Shown here: one piece after another, positions 20,801 through 28,757 of the stretch
Position numbering within the stretch: position 1 is the stretch's first letter
Layout of the letters: every line of letters begins with the position of its first letter
Source of the DNA: a virus
Virus record (IMG/VR): IMGVR_UViG_3300036846_000860
Coordinates: 1-50,937 of that record
Length of the DNA: 50,937 bases
Direction: 5' to 3' (one strand)
The notes under the pieces: model-generated
Told to the model about the DNA's origin: nothing
What the model saw: only the letters and a program-made list of their open reading frames with translations
Databases searched by the model: none
Translations under genes and position numbers: made by a program

Positions 20801-21627
20801 TTGGCCAAAGGAACTAGCCCGGTAGTGATATCGCTTCCACTTACCACAACGTTTGATGAAAGCGCGTGTCCGTTTACGGTTGTAGTGGTAGGAACCTTCG
20901 TACTGTCGGCTACTGTACAGGTGCTGCTTAATGTACATGTCGTTCCGTTGACGGTAGTTGAGGCGTTTGAGGCTGCAAGACCGGATACTAACACACCTGA
21001 GTCTTTGATGATATTGCCGGTTGTTCCATTGAATAAAACGATATCACTGTTGACTGAAGTACCTGGACCGGTTACAGTTCCTGTTCCTGCGGTGCAACCT
21101 TTCGCGGCGCCTGTTTTATCAATACCTGTCGGCACCTGACCTGCGGTACAGTTTGTTGGATCAACTGCCAATACCTTAATATCAGCGTTACCGTTGCCGA
21201 TTACTAACGAGCCGACGGTTAAAGTACCAGCTGTGTTTGTTACTGTTCCTGATCCACCACCTGGAACTGATGGGTAACCGCTATATGTTACGGTAACAGA
21301 CCCGCCACCAGTCAACACCGTCATGTTCAAACGGATAAAGTTCGCGCTTGTAGTAGCTGTCGTAGACCCGTTTGTTGAACAGTTTTGGCTAGCAATCAAA
21401 CCAGCAGACGTGTAGGTAATACCGTCAGTTGAGCTGTCGACCTGAATCGCGCAGGTTGTTACAGTTCCAGACTTCACCCAATTGAGAGTGTGATACAACG
21501 AAGTACCTAATTCACGGATAGGTGGGGCTGTCCCCGTCGCATTGAAGGTGAAGACTTGGTGAGCGTTAAACTGAGCGAAGCACGATCCGACAAATAAGAA
21601 GAGGGGTAGTAATTTTCTCAGCCTCAT
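17806..21627 (-). CDS. Exported long fibre-like protein with internal repeats, 1273 aa
   Basis: The first 20 residues, beginning MRLRKLLPLFLFVGSCFAQ, form a Sec signal peptide with cleavage predicted after CFA. The rest is Ala/Gly/Thr/Ser/Asn-rich with recurrent GGTGT/GGTAN turns and NANVLTD strands, the style of phage fibre shafts. Two copies of a roughly 70-residue unit (DINTSxQVTATHLAS ... QGGTG) occur. The C-terminal 170 residues form a distinct beta-domain (FPEHLIVPAANCN onward). It is the first of the four exported appendage genes; its start overlaps the small head gene upstream (ATGA). A signal peptide on a fibre is unusual and unexplained. Confidence 0.87.
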   Translation of the reverse strand: MRLRKLLPLFLFVGSCFAQFNAHQVFTFNATGTAPPIRELGTSLYHTLNWVKSGTVTTCAIQVDSSTDGITYTSAGLIASQNCSTNGSTTATTSANFIRLNMTVLTGGGSVTVTYSGYPSVPGGGSGTVTNTAGTLTVGSLVIGNGNADIKVLAVDPTNCTAGQVPTGIDKTGAAKGCTAGTGTVTGPGTSVNSDIVLFNGTTGNIIKDSGVLVSGLAASNASTTVNGTTCTLSSTCTVADSTKVPTTTTVNGHALSSNVVVSGSDITTGLVPLANGGTGINAASVAALFNGLAPATAKGGLIVGTGLNTYGNVAYGTDGQCVVGVSGTWAPGNCATGAVGAGAGMTTNKIPKATASLTLGDSSVSDDATKVTIADTGGLVMSVGPLVSTAQAAPTGIAGSGWLWYDTTATRWLMKNGSNTAINVVASGVDINTSDQVTATHLASALPAAQGGTANAFFAVAGPAASVKTFTFPNSNANVLTDAALVTAAQGGTGTNLSAAASGRVPKSNGAGAFIASSLSPAGNGTCTNQVVTAENADAAPTCTTLTSAFVNSSIALTGTDINTSNQVTATHLASPLPSAQGGTANAFFTVAGPATSAKTFTFPNASANVLTDNAAVTVLQGGTGATTASAAFNNLSPTTTRGDMIYQGATGDTRLAVGTTNQCLTSNGTDPAWGACTTGSITGAALVANQVTYASGASAITSNSGLTTDSSGNLSANSLTITGTGGGNLIGIPATTVSPTLVTSAFNLIAPNAASITNYAWQPPTGENGTAGIMHVGAASTHISQLTIGPVNLAAGGDVTGTTSVPNGGTGNSSFTTNGLVVGNGTSSLAQISVGATGTLLTGVTSNAANFSGTPTIGSSTIGTGTLGLAGGGSGTITIQPQSAAGTYNFNLPTTAGSAGQCLTSAGGGTSPMTWGACSGSSATLDQINNLAVSKTFVNGNFTMTWQNQLTTASASANTFTESAASTSTGTPFLVNINTLAASTLNPLQVTALGTANGVRVDTTGLLSAIGTGNINATQLSGKVIAGAGAAIPTGPSSVTSGRIVSFSGTAGQIADSGTLIGNVNTATLAATAANQVAVAGGASRAITYVDFPEHLIVPAANCNNATAGAGWSIPATNAPTIACRAGTNNLGGVLQWANNNTTTNSQFVFQLPFDWDTATQPYWNIVYGSGTNTTGTIKWTISTACTKSDGSVSDDPAFVAETTSTGKTMAVANRMWSETGQFANLTSGNNCVAGSTVVLKVTSGNGTATATVNVAQITLTVPRLITVQAN
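19744..19952 (-). repeat. Intragenic repeat unit, downstream copy
   Basis: This encodes TDINTSNQVTATHLASPLPS and the following FFTVAGPATSAKTFTFP and NVLTDNAA segments. It matches the copy at 20134-20342 in protein with a few substitutions, while the DNA has diverged, so the duplication is not recent. The unit is part of the fibre shaft. Confidence 0.75.
20134..20342 (-). repeat. Intragenic repeat unit, upstream copy
   Basis: This encodes VDINTSDQVTATHLASALPA and the following FFAVAGPAASVKTFTFP and NVLTDAAL segments. It lies 390 bases from the second copy and marks an internal duplication of about 70 residues in the shaft of the exported fibre-like protein. Confidence 0.75.
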
Positions 21628-21896
21628 TTGAAGTACACCCGCAGTCTACCGGATGTCAACACGGTACATGCAAATCCATAAAGCCACTCGCAGGTGAAGC
21701 TCTCGACGAGGGAGATATCTCCCTTACCGGTTGCAGACCAAACGATCTTACCGAACCGGTCCTGCACCTGTACTTGATCACCCTGAGATCCGTAATCGGA
21801 CCATTCAAAATGGGCGTTTTTAACGTCGGTAGCGTATAAAATAGCAGAACCTGGGGTGTCAATTACCCAGGGGTTAGAGCCTAGTGAATTAGCCAC
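21624..21896 (-). CDS. Small virion protein, 90 aa
   Basis: The start is GTG at 21896, preceded by TTTAGGAGG at a good distance. The product is beta-rich with several Trp and two Cys (CEWLYGFACTV) and a strand-turn-strand ending GRLRVYFK. It lies between the major capsid gene and the exported fibre gene and overlaps the latter by four bases. The family is not recognised; it could be a minor head or fibre-attachment protein. Confidence 0.75.
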   Translation of the reverse strand: MANSLGSNPWVIDTPGSAILYATDVKNAHFEWSDYGSQGDQVQVQDRFGKIVWSATGKGDISLVESFTCEWLYGFACTVLTSGRLRVYFK

Positions 21897-21900
21897 AATC

Positions 21901-21937
21901 CCTCCTAAAGAAGGAGGCTCCCAGAGGAATGAGAGCC
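21901..21937 (-). promoter_or_regulatory. Hairpins between capsid and 90-aa gene
   Basis: Two stem-loops can be drawn in the 63-base gap: 21901-21905 with 21913-21917 (CCTCC/GGAGG), and 21916-21920 with 21933-21937 (GGCTC/GAGCC). The first covers the ribosome-binding site of the 90-aa gene. No U-tract follows, so it is not a convincing terminator. It may reduce expression of the downstream genes relative to capsid. Confidence 0.4.
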
Positions 21938-21959
21938 CCCTAATCCCAGAACAATGCCC

Positions 21960-22853
21960 TTATTGTCCTGGGCTCCCGGCAACTCCATGCCAATACGTAA
22001 CTCCCGGAACAAACCTAAAGTACACGCTGTAGGATGCACCCTTTGTGAAGAAGTCATCCTGAGAGTCGAATTCCGGCATGATACGCCAGAAGTACTTCAA
22101 TGTTTGATCGGTCTTACGAGCTGCGATCCACCAAGCGGTGGTTGAGGAGAAGAAGTGGTTGATGCGTGGCAATAACCTACCCTGCATCACGTTCACTTCG
22201 TTGTTGCCTGTGTAAGGTTTGTAAGCGGAGTGTAAGATCTCTCCCGCTTTAAACTGCAGGTCGACCGGCAGCCAAACCTCCTCAGGCATCATCCGTTTGA
22301 GCAACCCACGCTCGTTCACCATCTTTTCGAACAAGATGATAAGCTCCTGCATACCTGTCACGCTGAACGCGACGTTGGTTGCAGATTGGTTGCTGTAGGT
22401 ACCACCACCTAGTAATGGGTGGGCTGTATTGATGAAGCTAACTCCGTCAATCGTGTTTTGGGTGGTGAAGGAGTTGTTAAGGACCGCGGCCGCACCCGAC
22501 TCGATGGTCTGACGGATACTACCACCAAAGTCTTGCGAAACCTTCTTCATCACACCATATTGGTCGTCATCCCACATCTCACGCGTGACTTGAAAACCAA
22601 GTCCGTACGAGACTGGTTGGTAACGAAGTGACCCACCCTGGATGGGTTGATCCAGCTTGATTACCTCGCCCTCAGGCTTAGTCGGTACTTGAGCAAGCCC
22701 GGCGATTAATTGGTCTTCTTCATACGCCTTTGTCGTACTGTAAACGTTGAAGAACTCCGGAAACTCCTCCGGATGCATAGCAAGGTCTTCGTAGATAACC
22801 GAGAAGAGCCCTGCCGCCAATAACTGTCCAAACTGTCCACGTGTGACTGGCAT
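21960..22853 (-). CDS. Major capsid protein
   Basis: The 297-residue protein has the features of an HK97-fold major head subunit of the Mu gpT-like type. An N-terminal helix (RGQFGQLLAAGLFSVIYEDL) is followed by an E-loop-like stretch, a spine region around residues 90-130 with GFQVTREMWDDDQYG, and the characteristic segment FINTAHPLLGGGTYSN in the A-domain. The length is typical for the class. It follows the probable scaffold and decoration genes, as expected. A GGAG site lies upstream. The subunit assembles the icosahedral shell. Confidence 0.9.
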   Translation of the reverse strand: MPVTRGQFGQLLAAGLFSVIYEDLAMHPEEFPEFFNVYSTTKAYEEDQLIAGLAQVPTKPEGEVIKLDQPIQGGSLRYQPVSYGLGFQVTREMWDDDQYGVMKKVSQDFGGSIRQTIESGAAAVLNNSFTTQNTIDGVSFINTAHPLLGGGTYSNQSATNVAFSVTGMQELIILFEKMVNERGLLKRMMPEEVWLPVDLQFKAGEILHSAYKPYTGNNEVNVMQGRLLPRINHFFSSTTAWWIAARKTDQTLKYFWRIMPEFDSQDDFFTKGASYSVYFRFVPGVTYWHGVAGSPGQ

Positions 22854-22864
22854 GTAAGGTCTCC

Positions 22865-23473
22865 TTAGTTACCGGACAACTGTTGAGCCGCGTGCAGGAC
22901 TTTGAACTCCATACGACCGTTGAGGGTACCAACGGGATCGACGAGAGTAGTAATTTGCACGCAAGCACCGGTTCCGACGGTTGTTTTGTTTTTGTCGATG
23001 TACCAGAAACCGTTGCCGGCGTCTTTGGTCAAGCCGTAGATCGCGCCGAGATCGGTTTGAGCGATGGTTGCGAGGGTGCCGTCACTGCCGTTACCGGTTA
23101 CACCCAGGAAGAGGGTTGTGTCGATTGCTTCGTGCAATCCCATAGTACCATCGTTTGGCCACGCACCGATAGGGATTGGGAAGGCTGCTGATTGGTTTTG
23201 AACCTTTCCCTGTGTGAGGGTTTTCGCTACCCCAGACGAGGAAAGGTTATTTCCGAACTCGGTTGCGAATCCGGCGATTAACGCCGTTGCCGCGTTCGTG
23301 ATTGCAGCGCACTCGATGATGAAACCGCTCGCTACTTCGACTTGCACAGGAACAGCGATGTTGAAGGTTTGGCTAGCCTTCTCCGGAAAACGCCGGATTA
23401 TCGCTTGTAGAGATCCCCCCGGGAGCACGCGATACGGGAAGATCGGTTGCGCAATGCTAGATGACGCTGGCAT
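22865..23473 (-). CDS. Probable capsid decoration/head protein, 202 aa
   Basis: GGAGGACG precedes the ATG. The protein is beta-rich and Ala/Gly/Thr-rich with a long central Ala-rich segment (ECAAITNAATALIAGFATEF) and a C-terminal strand region FWYIDKNKTT ... RMEFKVLHAAQQ. There is no signal peptide. It lies 11 bases upstream of the major capsid gene in the same orientation. Proteins with this look are often decoration or cement proteins; the role is inferred from composition and position. Confidence 0.78.
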   Translation of the reverse strand: MPASSSIAQPIFPYRVLPGGSLQAIIRRFPEKASQTFNIAVPVQVEVASGFIIECAAITNAATALIAGFATEFGNNLSSSGVAKTLTQGKVQNQSAAFPIPIGAWPNDGTMGLHEAIDTTLFLGVTGNGSDGTLATIAQTDLGAIYGLTKDAGNGFWYIDKNKTTVGTGACVQITTLVDPVGTLNGRMEFKVLHAAQQLSGN

Positions 23474-23475
23474 TG

Positions 23476-23988
23476 TTAACGTCCTCCTACTTTAGATTTG
23501 TCAACTTCGAACGTGGGGACACCTGCCTTTTCCGTTTCGATGAGGAAGTTGTCTTTAGCCGCGTGGAATTGACCAGCTGCACGTTCCTCGTTTTCCATCA
23601 TAAGGAAGTCGTACGTGTCTTGGTCACATTCCATCAGGATGGTGTCTCCTTGGATGTAGGTACCATCCTCACGAAGACCTCCAGCGCTGATTGCTGGTTT
23701 GGCTTTCCCGGCGAGTACTTCAGCAACGTTCGGTTCACGAACGATGATGTAGCCGAGAAGGTCGAGACGGTCCAACTCATACGTATCCGGACGGTGAGCC
23801 CAGAAGTAGTGCTTTCCGGGTTTACCTCGTACTTCAAGGCGGGGTTTCCCTATGCGTGCTCTCAGCTCTGCGTAGCGAGCTTTTCGTTCCTCTGCTGTGA
23901 GAGTAGCGACAGGTGTCGCGGAGATTGGGGTGATTACGTTAGCGCCGGGTTGTGCCTTCGGCTGTGCCTGGCTTGTAGTTTGCATCAT
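23476..23988 (-). CDS. Head-region protein of unknown function, 170 aa
   Basis: An N-terminal Gln/Ala/Pro-rich low-complexity tail (residues 1-27) precedes a basic helix (ERKARYAELRARIGKP) and a mixed alpha/beta domain with WAHRPDTYELDRLDLLGYI and a C-terminal helix. The start overlaps the scaffold candidate stop by one base (TAATG). It may assist capsid assembly given its neighbours. I do not recognise the family. Confidence 0.78.
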   Translation of the reverse strand: MMQTTSQAQPKAQPGANVITPISATPVATLTAEERKARYAELRARIGKPRLEVRGKPGKHYFWAHRPDTYELDRLDLLGYIIVREPNVAEVLAGKAKPAISAGGLREDGTYIQGDTILMECDQDTYDFLMMENEERAAGQFHAAKDNFLIETEKAGVPTFEVDKSKVGGR

Positions 23989-24659
23989 TAATTGCCTCCG
24001 ATCGTACGACGCTTACCACCGACGTTATCGGAGGTTAACGGCCAAACACCGTTATTGATATTGTTTTGAGCGGTGCGGTATTGCTCTTCACTAATGTTGA
24101 GGCCGGGTAAGATTTTCGCCGTTACCTCAACCGGGAGGGGAAGAGGAGCAGCGATAGTTTGTGCTGGAGTTTGGGCACGTTCTGCCGCACTGCGTGCTGC
24201 TGCTTCGGTTGTTTCGCGATCCTCACGGAGTAGACGCTCGAGGTTCATACCTACGAGAGTGTTGTAAGCGGTTTCCCAAACGTTGACGTCGACCTGGTTT
24301 TCTGGGGGTTGTTGGCCCATTATTTTGAGGATGTCAGCTTCGAGACGACTCCAATACGTTTTCCCCGCCATCGCAGTACGTTTCGCTGTCTCGATTAGCG
24401 TTCCACGAGCGGCTGTCGCCTCTGCAGGACTGAAAGTTACAGGAGCAGCTGGAGGGGTATCAGTCCGCTGTTCGATGGTGCTTGTTGTACGAGGCGGTGG
24501 GGTTGCTGCCCGGCGAAGCTCGTCGCGAAGTGTTGCCTCACGTGCTTGGTAGTACTGCGCGATTTTAACAGGGTCTGTAACCCCGCGAAGCTCTGCAGGA
24601 AGTTCGGTTTGTGTTGTTCGGACTCGATCTTCCGATCCGAATACTGGTTGGCTGCTCAT
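23988..24659 (-). CDS. Probable scaffolding protein, 223 aa
   Basis: This is a highly charged, Ala/Thr/Pro/Glu-rich, mostly helical protein. Predicted coiled coil covers residues 30-52 and 125-160 (NLERLLREDRETTEAAARSA), with Pro-rich linkers, and the C-terminus is basic and Gly-rich (GGKRRTIGG), suitable for binding the capsid interior. It lies between portal and major capsid genes, the standard location of scaffolds. Start and stop overlap both neighbours. Scaffold identity is inferred from composition and order. Confidence 0.7.
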   Translation of the reverse strand: MSSQPVFGSEDRVRTTQTELPAELRGVTDPVKIAQYYQAREATLRDELRRAATPPPRTTSTIEQRTDTPPAAPVTFSPAEATAARGTLIETAKRTAMAGKTYWSRLEADILKIMGQQPPENQVDVNVWETAYNTLVGMNLERLLREDRETTEAAARSAAERAQTPAQTIAAPLPLPVEVTAKILPGLNISEEQYRTAQNNINNGVWPLTSDNVGGKRRTIGGN

Positions 24660-24901
24660 CTCTGCTCCTGTTTACGTTGTTCTCGTTCGAGTAGCCCGCT
24701 TAGTTGGGCTTCAATCTCGTTTGGCAGGTTTTCAATAACCCGCAACATGTACAATTGACCTTGCACATCACATAACTCCTCGCGAGTCAGGGCCGGGTTG
24801 AGGAGCTTGTGGATTAAGACCACCCGCGACTTTACCAATTGACTGAGATAGGTCTTGTAACTGGGATCCTGAAACAGCGCCTTCAGCCTGTGGCATTCCA
24901 A
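24656..24901 (-). CDS. Small helical protein overlapping the portal gene end, 81 aa
   Basis: The stop overlaps the next start as ATGA, supporting a real, translationally coupled gene. The frame could extend to an ATG at 25279, but that would overlap the portal gene by more than 500 bases. I prefer the TTG at 24901. The product is two to three charged helices (LKALFQDPSYKTYLSQLV, ALTREELCDVQGQLYMLRVI, EIEAQLSGLLEREQRKQ), like small head-assembly proteins seen next to portals. It overlaps the portal gene by 134 bases. The start codon is uncertain. Confidence 0.65.
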   Translation of the reverse strand: MECHRLKALFQDPSYKTYLSQLVKSRVVLIHKLLNPALTREELCDVQGQLYMLRVIENLPNEIEAQLSGLLEREQRKQEQR

Positions 24902-26699
24902 CTTGCTCAGCGACGTTATTTGGTTGTTGCTGGTTAGCGTCTCCTCCACCCAAGATTTTCCGGATGTCGGGGAGAAGTTTGGAACGGTCGTAGACGTCGA
25001 AGGAGAAGAGGATTCGGTTTGCAAGGTCTCGAGCGCCGTCGAGTATTTGGAGTCCAAGCGCTTTGAAAGGCGAACCCTCCGGAGCTTGAACGACAGCAGG
25101 TATAAGCCCCATGATCTGCTGATAATATGCAGCCATTGTGTTAGCCATGAGGAGAAGGTTTTGACGATCGACTTCTTTGTTGGCGGAGGCGTCACTAGCT
25201 CCGAGATCGAAGAAGTATCCTTTAAGGCCAGTGATATCCTGTTGCTTGAAGGCTTGACTGAGAAGAGCTCCGTTTTCACCGAATTGACTCCAGTTTGCGT
25301 TGGATGCGTAATCCCTGTAGGACGTGAAGATTTGTGCGCCGACTTGATGGAACGGTCGACGGAGACGTTTTAGGAAGATATCGAGGCGTTTGTTGCCTTC
25401 GCTGATGAGAGCGAGTGTACCTTGCGAACTGTAAATCCCCTTCTTACCTACCGTGCCGGTACCGAACCCTTGCATTGGTTGGCTGATACCGGTGTAACGT
25501 TCCGATAATTGTAGTAGTGCGTTCTCTTCTTCGATCAACGAATTGTAGTTGGTGTTGAATGCGAGGGTATCGAGATCATCCATTTGGTCGACTTCAAAGA
25601 CTTTACCAGGGTACCACTCGTCTGCTGGGTTACCAACGTTAGCGAGACGCTTTTTCTTCCAGCCAGGGATGTTAGCGATGAGGTTAGCGTCACGACGACC
25701 GTTATGGATTTGGGCTTGTTCTTCTTGGGATTGTTCGAGGATCTCGGGGATGCTGTAACCCCAGTAGAGGTTTTCACGCGGCATGAAGCGAAAGTCTGTA
25801 AAAGGACCTTGACATTTAGGGGTGTAGTCGTAGAGTAGTCTTAAAATACCGTCAGCTGTACGGCTGTATGGATTAAAGGTACACACAAGTGAACTGATTT
25901 TACCTGGTTGAAGCTCGTACCTAACCCAACCTTCTACCGCGTTGAAGGGACGAATTACGTCGGTGCTTAGAGAAATACCGGCACCTGCTGCAGCACCTTC
26001 ACGCGGGTTACCTTCGCTTGTTTTGCCACCGGTCTTTAAGAATAGTTCACAGGCGCGTTCATCCCACAGTTTAATTGACTTACGATACTCTACTTCCTCC
26101 TTCGCGAAGCGTAAGCGATGGAAGTTGGCGATTGTTTGTTTGGATGTACGTGCTGTGATTGGGTAAGGGAAGAAGTCGTCGAAGGGAATAACGTCGAATT
26201 CTAACCCTTCCTCGTGGAGGGGTGAGTCCGTCCCGTTGTAGGTGGTGTCATCACACCAGATTGACTTTAATACCTGGGTACCGGTTTTACAAGTTAGGAA
26301 CGTAGTCATATCTACAGGTTCGTAGAAGTTGATCGCGTTCATACACATATAGTCCATCCACTCGCCGAGACACATCAAAACCGGATTGTCGATGGTACCG
26401 AATGTGCGAGGTCTCCAAAAGGGCTTCGTGCCGAAGATTAAACCAAGCATGCGTGCCGATAAGATATCAGTATGCATCCTGATTAATTGCGGCACGAAGT
26501 TGGAGGCTTTATAGAAGGGGGTCGTACGGGTTGTTTGTAGCGGTTTTCCAGCGTAGTTATCAAGCCAGCGTTGGTACATTCCCTGCACTTGGTTGTTGCG
26601 AGCGACGCAGGTTGCCCAGAATTTATCCACGCAGTAGTTTTGTAACGCCTGTAGTTTCTCTGACGGTACTCCGTTAACTGGGACGAACTTAATGGGCAT
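24768..26699 (-). CDS. Portal protein
   Basis: The 643-residue protein sits directly downstream of the terminase genes and has portal-like character. It has a basic N-terminal domain (residues 25-110), an aspartate-rich strand region VIPFDDFFPYPITAR, a wing region with repeated Trp/Tyr strands, the stem-like helix EILEQSQEEQAQIHNGRRDANL (about residues 325-345) and a Gln/Pro/Gly-rich C-terminal tail (NQQQPNNVAEQVG). It forms the dodecameric DNA entry ring at one capsid vertex. AAAGG lies eight bases before the ATG. Length is typical of podovirus portals. Confidence 0.85.
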   Translation of the reverse strand: MPIKFVPVNGVPSEKLQALQNYCVDKFWATCVARNNQVQGMYQRWLDNYAGKPLQTTRTTPFYKASNFVPQLIRMHTDILSARMLGLIFGTKPFWRPRTFGTIDNPVLMCLGEWMDYMCMNAINFYEPVDMTTFLTCKTGTQVLKSIWCDDTTYNGTDSPLHEEGLEFDVIPFDDFFPYPITARTSKQTIANFHRLRFAKEEVEYRKSIKLWDERACELFLKTGGKTSEGNPREGAAAGAGISLSTDVIRPFNAVEGWVRYELQPGKISSLVCTFNPYSRTADGILRLLYDYTPKCQGPFTDFRFMPRENLYWGYSIPEILEQSQEEQAQIHNGRRDANLIANIPGWKKKRLANVGNPADEWYPGKVFEVDQMDDLDTLAFNTNYNSLIEEENALLQLSERYTGISQPMQGFGTGTVGKKGIYSSQGTLALISEGNKRLDIFLKRLRRPFHQVGAQIFTSYRDYASNANWSQFGENGALLSQAFKQQDITGLKGYFFDLGASDASANKEVDRQNLLLMANTMAAYYQQIMGLIPAVVQAPEGSPFKALGLQILDGARDLANRILFSFDVYDRSKLLPDIRKILGGGDANQQQPNNVAEQVGMPQAEGAVSGSQLQDLSQSIGKVAGGLNPQAPQPGPDSRGVM

Positions 26700-26715
26700 T
26701 TGACCTTTCGACGAC

Positions 26716-26910
26716 TTAGACCGGGCCGGTATTGAACACGTTTACGCACACCGTATCCATGCGCGGGCTGAACAACATGCAATGAACGGGAGGATACGGT
26801 TGTGGTAGCCGAGATCCTGCGAACGCTCGCCGACAAACTCTGTGGACGATCACGTCCCGGGATAGTGTTCCTCGGACATCATTACGCGACTCCCGTTCAT
26901 TACGTGTCAT
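26716..26910 (-). CDS. Possible small ORF between terminase and portal, 64 aa
   Basis: The ATG follows the terminase stop directly (TGAATG), and the frame fills the 210-base gap before the portal gene. The predicted product is Arg-rich at the N-terminus (MTRNERESRNDVRG) with three Cys, but its composition is not strikingly protein-like. The context of a tightly packed operon favours coding. If it is not translated, this stretch is an unexplained spacer. Confidence 0.4.
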   Translation of the reverse strand: MTRNERESRNDVRGTLSRDVIVHRVCRRAFAGSRLPQPYPPVHCMLFSPRMDTVCVNVFNTGPV

Positions 26911-28587
26911 TCAGATGTACCCCCCAACATCGTAGGTTTGGGCGGTGTACTGGCTCTTGGCTAACTCCCGCTTTGTGCGGTCACGTTCCAACGCTTCCTG
27001 TTCATCGATTGTGTGGGGCCGGCGTGCCAAATTCAGGGTGTAGGCAAGCGCATCAAAACGGTCGATCATATCGCCGTAGGGGAACCTTAAAATCTGGTTA
27101 CGGGTCTTAATATCGTTCTCGTGGATGTAGACCCGACCTTCCTCAAAGTCCGACTGTGCGTAGGTTAGGATCCGGTCTTCCTTGTTCACGCGACCGCCCG
27201 GAGGAGAGATAGGCACGGGAGCTAACCGTTTGTGGCGCACGCCTGACTTCCCAGCCTGTTTGCAGACGGAACATTCCCCTTCCTGTTGGCGAAGCTCGAT
27301 CACGGTGGCGAGCTCTTTATGTGCTCCAACAGCCTCGAAGTAGTTCGGCCAGGTGAAGAATTGATCGTTTAATTTAAACCACTCCTCAGCGGCTTTGCGA
27401 AACCCTACCGGCTCGGACCAGATTTTAAAAGCGAATTTACGTCCGTCAGCGCTGGTGCCGAGACAGCAGATCGCGTGCTCGCATTTTGCTGAGTTACCCC
27501 CTGAACTCGGGTCGTTAAACGAGATCCGGGCGAGCTGCGAGAGCTTGATTGGTGGGGTGCCATCATTCGGGACGAGCAGATCCTTTTTACCATCCACCCC
27601 TACCGTAATGTGGAAGGTCTTGATCATCTCGTGAGTAAATTTACTCCCCTCCGGCGCGCTGGGGTCATTCAGGTACTGGCAGGAAAACTTGTACTCCCGT
27701 TCTCGTTTCCGGATGTCCTGTAGGATTGAGTGGGTAAAACGTTGGTAAAACCTGGGCTCACCCTCCTCGTCGTAACACCCCTCGACATCCCACGCGAAGC
27801 CCGACGCACGTTCGCCCTGCTCTTCATTATGCGAGAGCTCCTCCATGATATAACCATACAGGTCTGCGGAACCGTGCTTCCATCGTGTACCAATCAAGAT
27901 CTCTTCAACCGTGGCTGGATCGTTGGCAAGACCGGATGCATACGAGAACCAGTCGATCGCGGACTTCATCTCCGCTTCCGAGTTTGCAGCCTTGATCCCG
28001 ATGATGTCGTCGTAAATTAAGCAGTCGAAGTGGAAACCGGTTGACTTCGCGCCCACACCAACCGATTTGATCGACGGTTCGTCGAAGGACTGTGGACGGT
28101 TGATCTCGATCTCGTCATCGCGCCAAACGACCTTATTGAAGTCGGGGGGTACGATCTGAGGGAACAACGCGCGTAACAGCTGGTTGTTCTCGAAATGCCA
28201 GGTAAGGTCTCGAATGTTTTTCTGCGCGACGGTGTCAGACTCGCCGACGTAAAGGAAGCGAAGGTTGCGCGGATCGCGTAGATCCCCAGCTTGTTTACCT
28301 CCCCCGCACCATCTCCACAACGGGTAGGCCTTCATCAACGTCGATTTAAAATGTCCGCGAGGGCGAAGAAAGCCTCGCCTCCGTCGGGGAATTGTACTTT
28401 GGATCTTATTCGCGAAGGAAAGGTGGTAGGTCGGTACTAGATCCTTGTACGCCATCACAACCTTGGCGAAGTAGTACAATCCCCCGATGGGAGCGAGACA
28501 TTTGTCCCGGAGTAACTCAAGCAGGTCGTCAGCTCTCCCGTCCTGCGCGAGTAACATTATCTCCGAGTTGTCGAGGTTGTTGATCAC
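26911..28587 (-). CDS. terL: Terminase large subunit
   Basis: The start is GTG at 28587, overlapping the preceding small gene by four bases. The ATPase domain has a Walker A-like loop RPRGHFKST (K81) and Walker B IYDD (D193/D194) after a hydrophobic strand. The C-terminal nuclease domain begins at about residue 360 with ISFNDPSSGG, whose Asp would be the first metal ligand, and a CSVCKQAG insertion may bind zinc. The enzyme packages DNA through the portal and cuts concatemers. At 558 residues it is of normal length. Confidence 0.93.
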   Translation of the reverse strand: MINNLDNSEIMLLAQDGRADDLLELLRDKCLAPIGGLYYFAKVVMAYKDLVPTYHLSFANKIQSTIPRRRRGFLRPRGHFKSTLMKAYPLWRWCGGGKQAGDLRDPRNLRFLYVGESDTVAQKNIRDLTWHFENNQLLRALFPQIVPPDFNKVVWRDDEIEINRPQSFDEPSIKSVGVGAKSTGFHFDCLIYDDIIGIKAANSEAEMKSAIDWFSYASGLANDPATVEEILIGTRWKHGSADLYGYIMEELSHNEEQGERASGFAWDVEGCYDEEGEPRFYQRFTHSILQDIRKREREYKFSCQYLNDPSAPEGSKFTHEMIKTFHITVGVDGKKDLLVPNDGTPPIKLSQLARISFNDPSSGGNSAKCEHAICCLGTSADGRKFAFKIWSEPVGFRKAAEEWFKLNDQFFTWPNYFEAVGAHKELATVIELRQQEGECSVCKQAGKSGVRHKRLAPVPISPPGGRVNKEDRILTYAQSDFEEGRVYIHENDIKTRNQILRFPYGDMIDRFDALAYTLNLARRPHTIDEQEALERDRTKRELAKSQYTAQTYDVGGYI

Positions 28588-28757
28588 TTTGTCTTGTCGT
28601 CGGGTGGTGTGAGTGGTTTTGGAGGCGGGGGAGGTGTTGACGTTACAGCCTGTGCGTTTATAACCTCGAGAATGTCACAAACTGCCTCATCGAATTTATA
28701 CCCATCCCCTATCAACGTGCGTAGTTCTTTAACCTTCTTGCTGAGAGTGTCCGGCAT
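28584..28757 (-). CDS. Small ORF between the terminase subunits, 57 aa
   Basis: The ATG at 28757 lies inside the end of the small-terminase gene (29-base overlap), and its TGA overlaps the large-terminase GTG (GTGA). The product begins MPDTLSKKVKELRTLIGDGY, has a short helical segment with one Cys, and ends in a Pro-rich tail (TPPPPPKPLTPPDDKTK). An AAAAGGA site lies upstream. Perfect coupling to both neighbours supports a real gene. Function unknown, perhaps a terminase accessory peptide. Confidence 0.72.
   Translation of the reverse strand: MPDTLSKKVKELRTLIGDGYKFDEAVCDILEVINAQAVTSTPPPPPKPLTPPDDKTK

Noticed and set aside
17861-21139. Several plus-strand open frames (60-146 codons) opposite the exported fibre gene
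   Set aside because: They are Val/Ala/Pro-rich mirror frames of a repetitive Thr/Ala/Gly gene, without ribosome-binding sites or recognisable domains.
24902-25279. Extended start of the 81-aa gene beside the portal
   Set aside because: It would overlap the portal gene by over 500 bases in another frame, and the extra residues look like antisense-frame noise.
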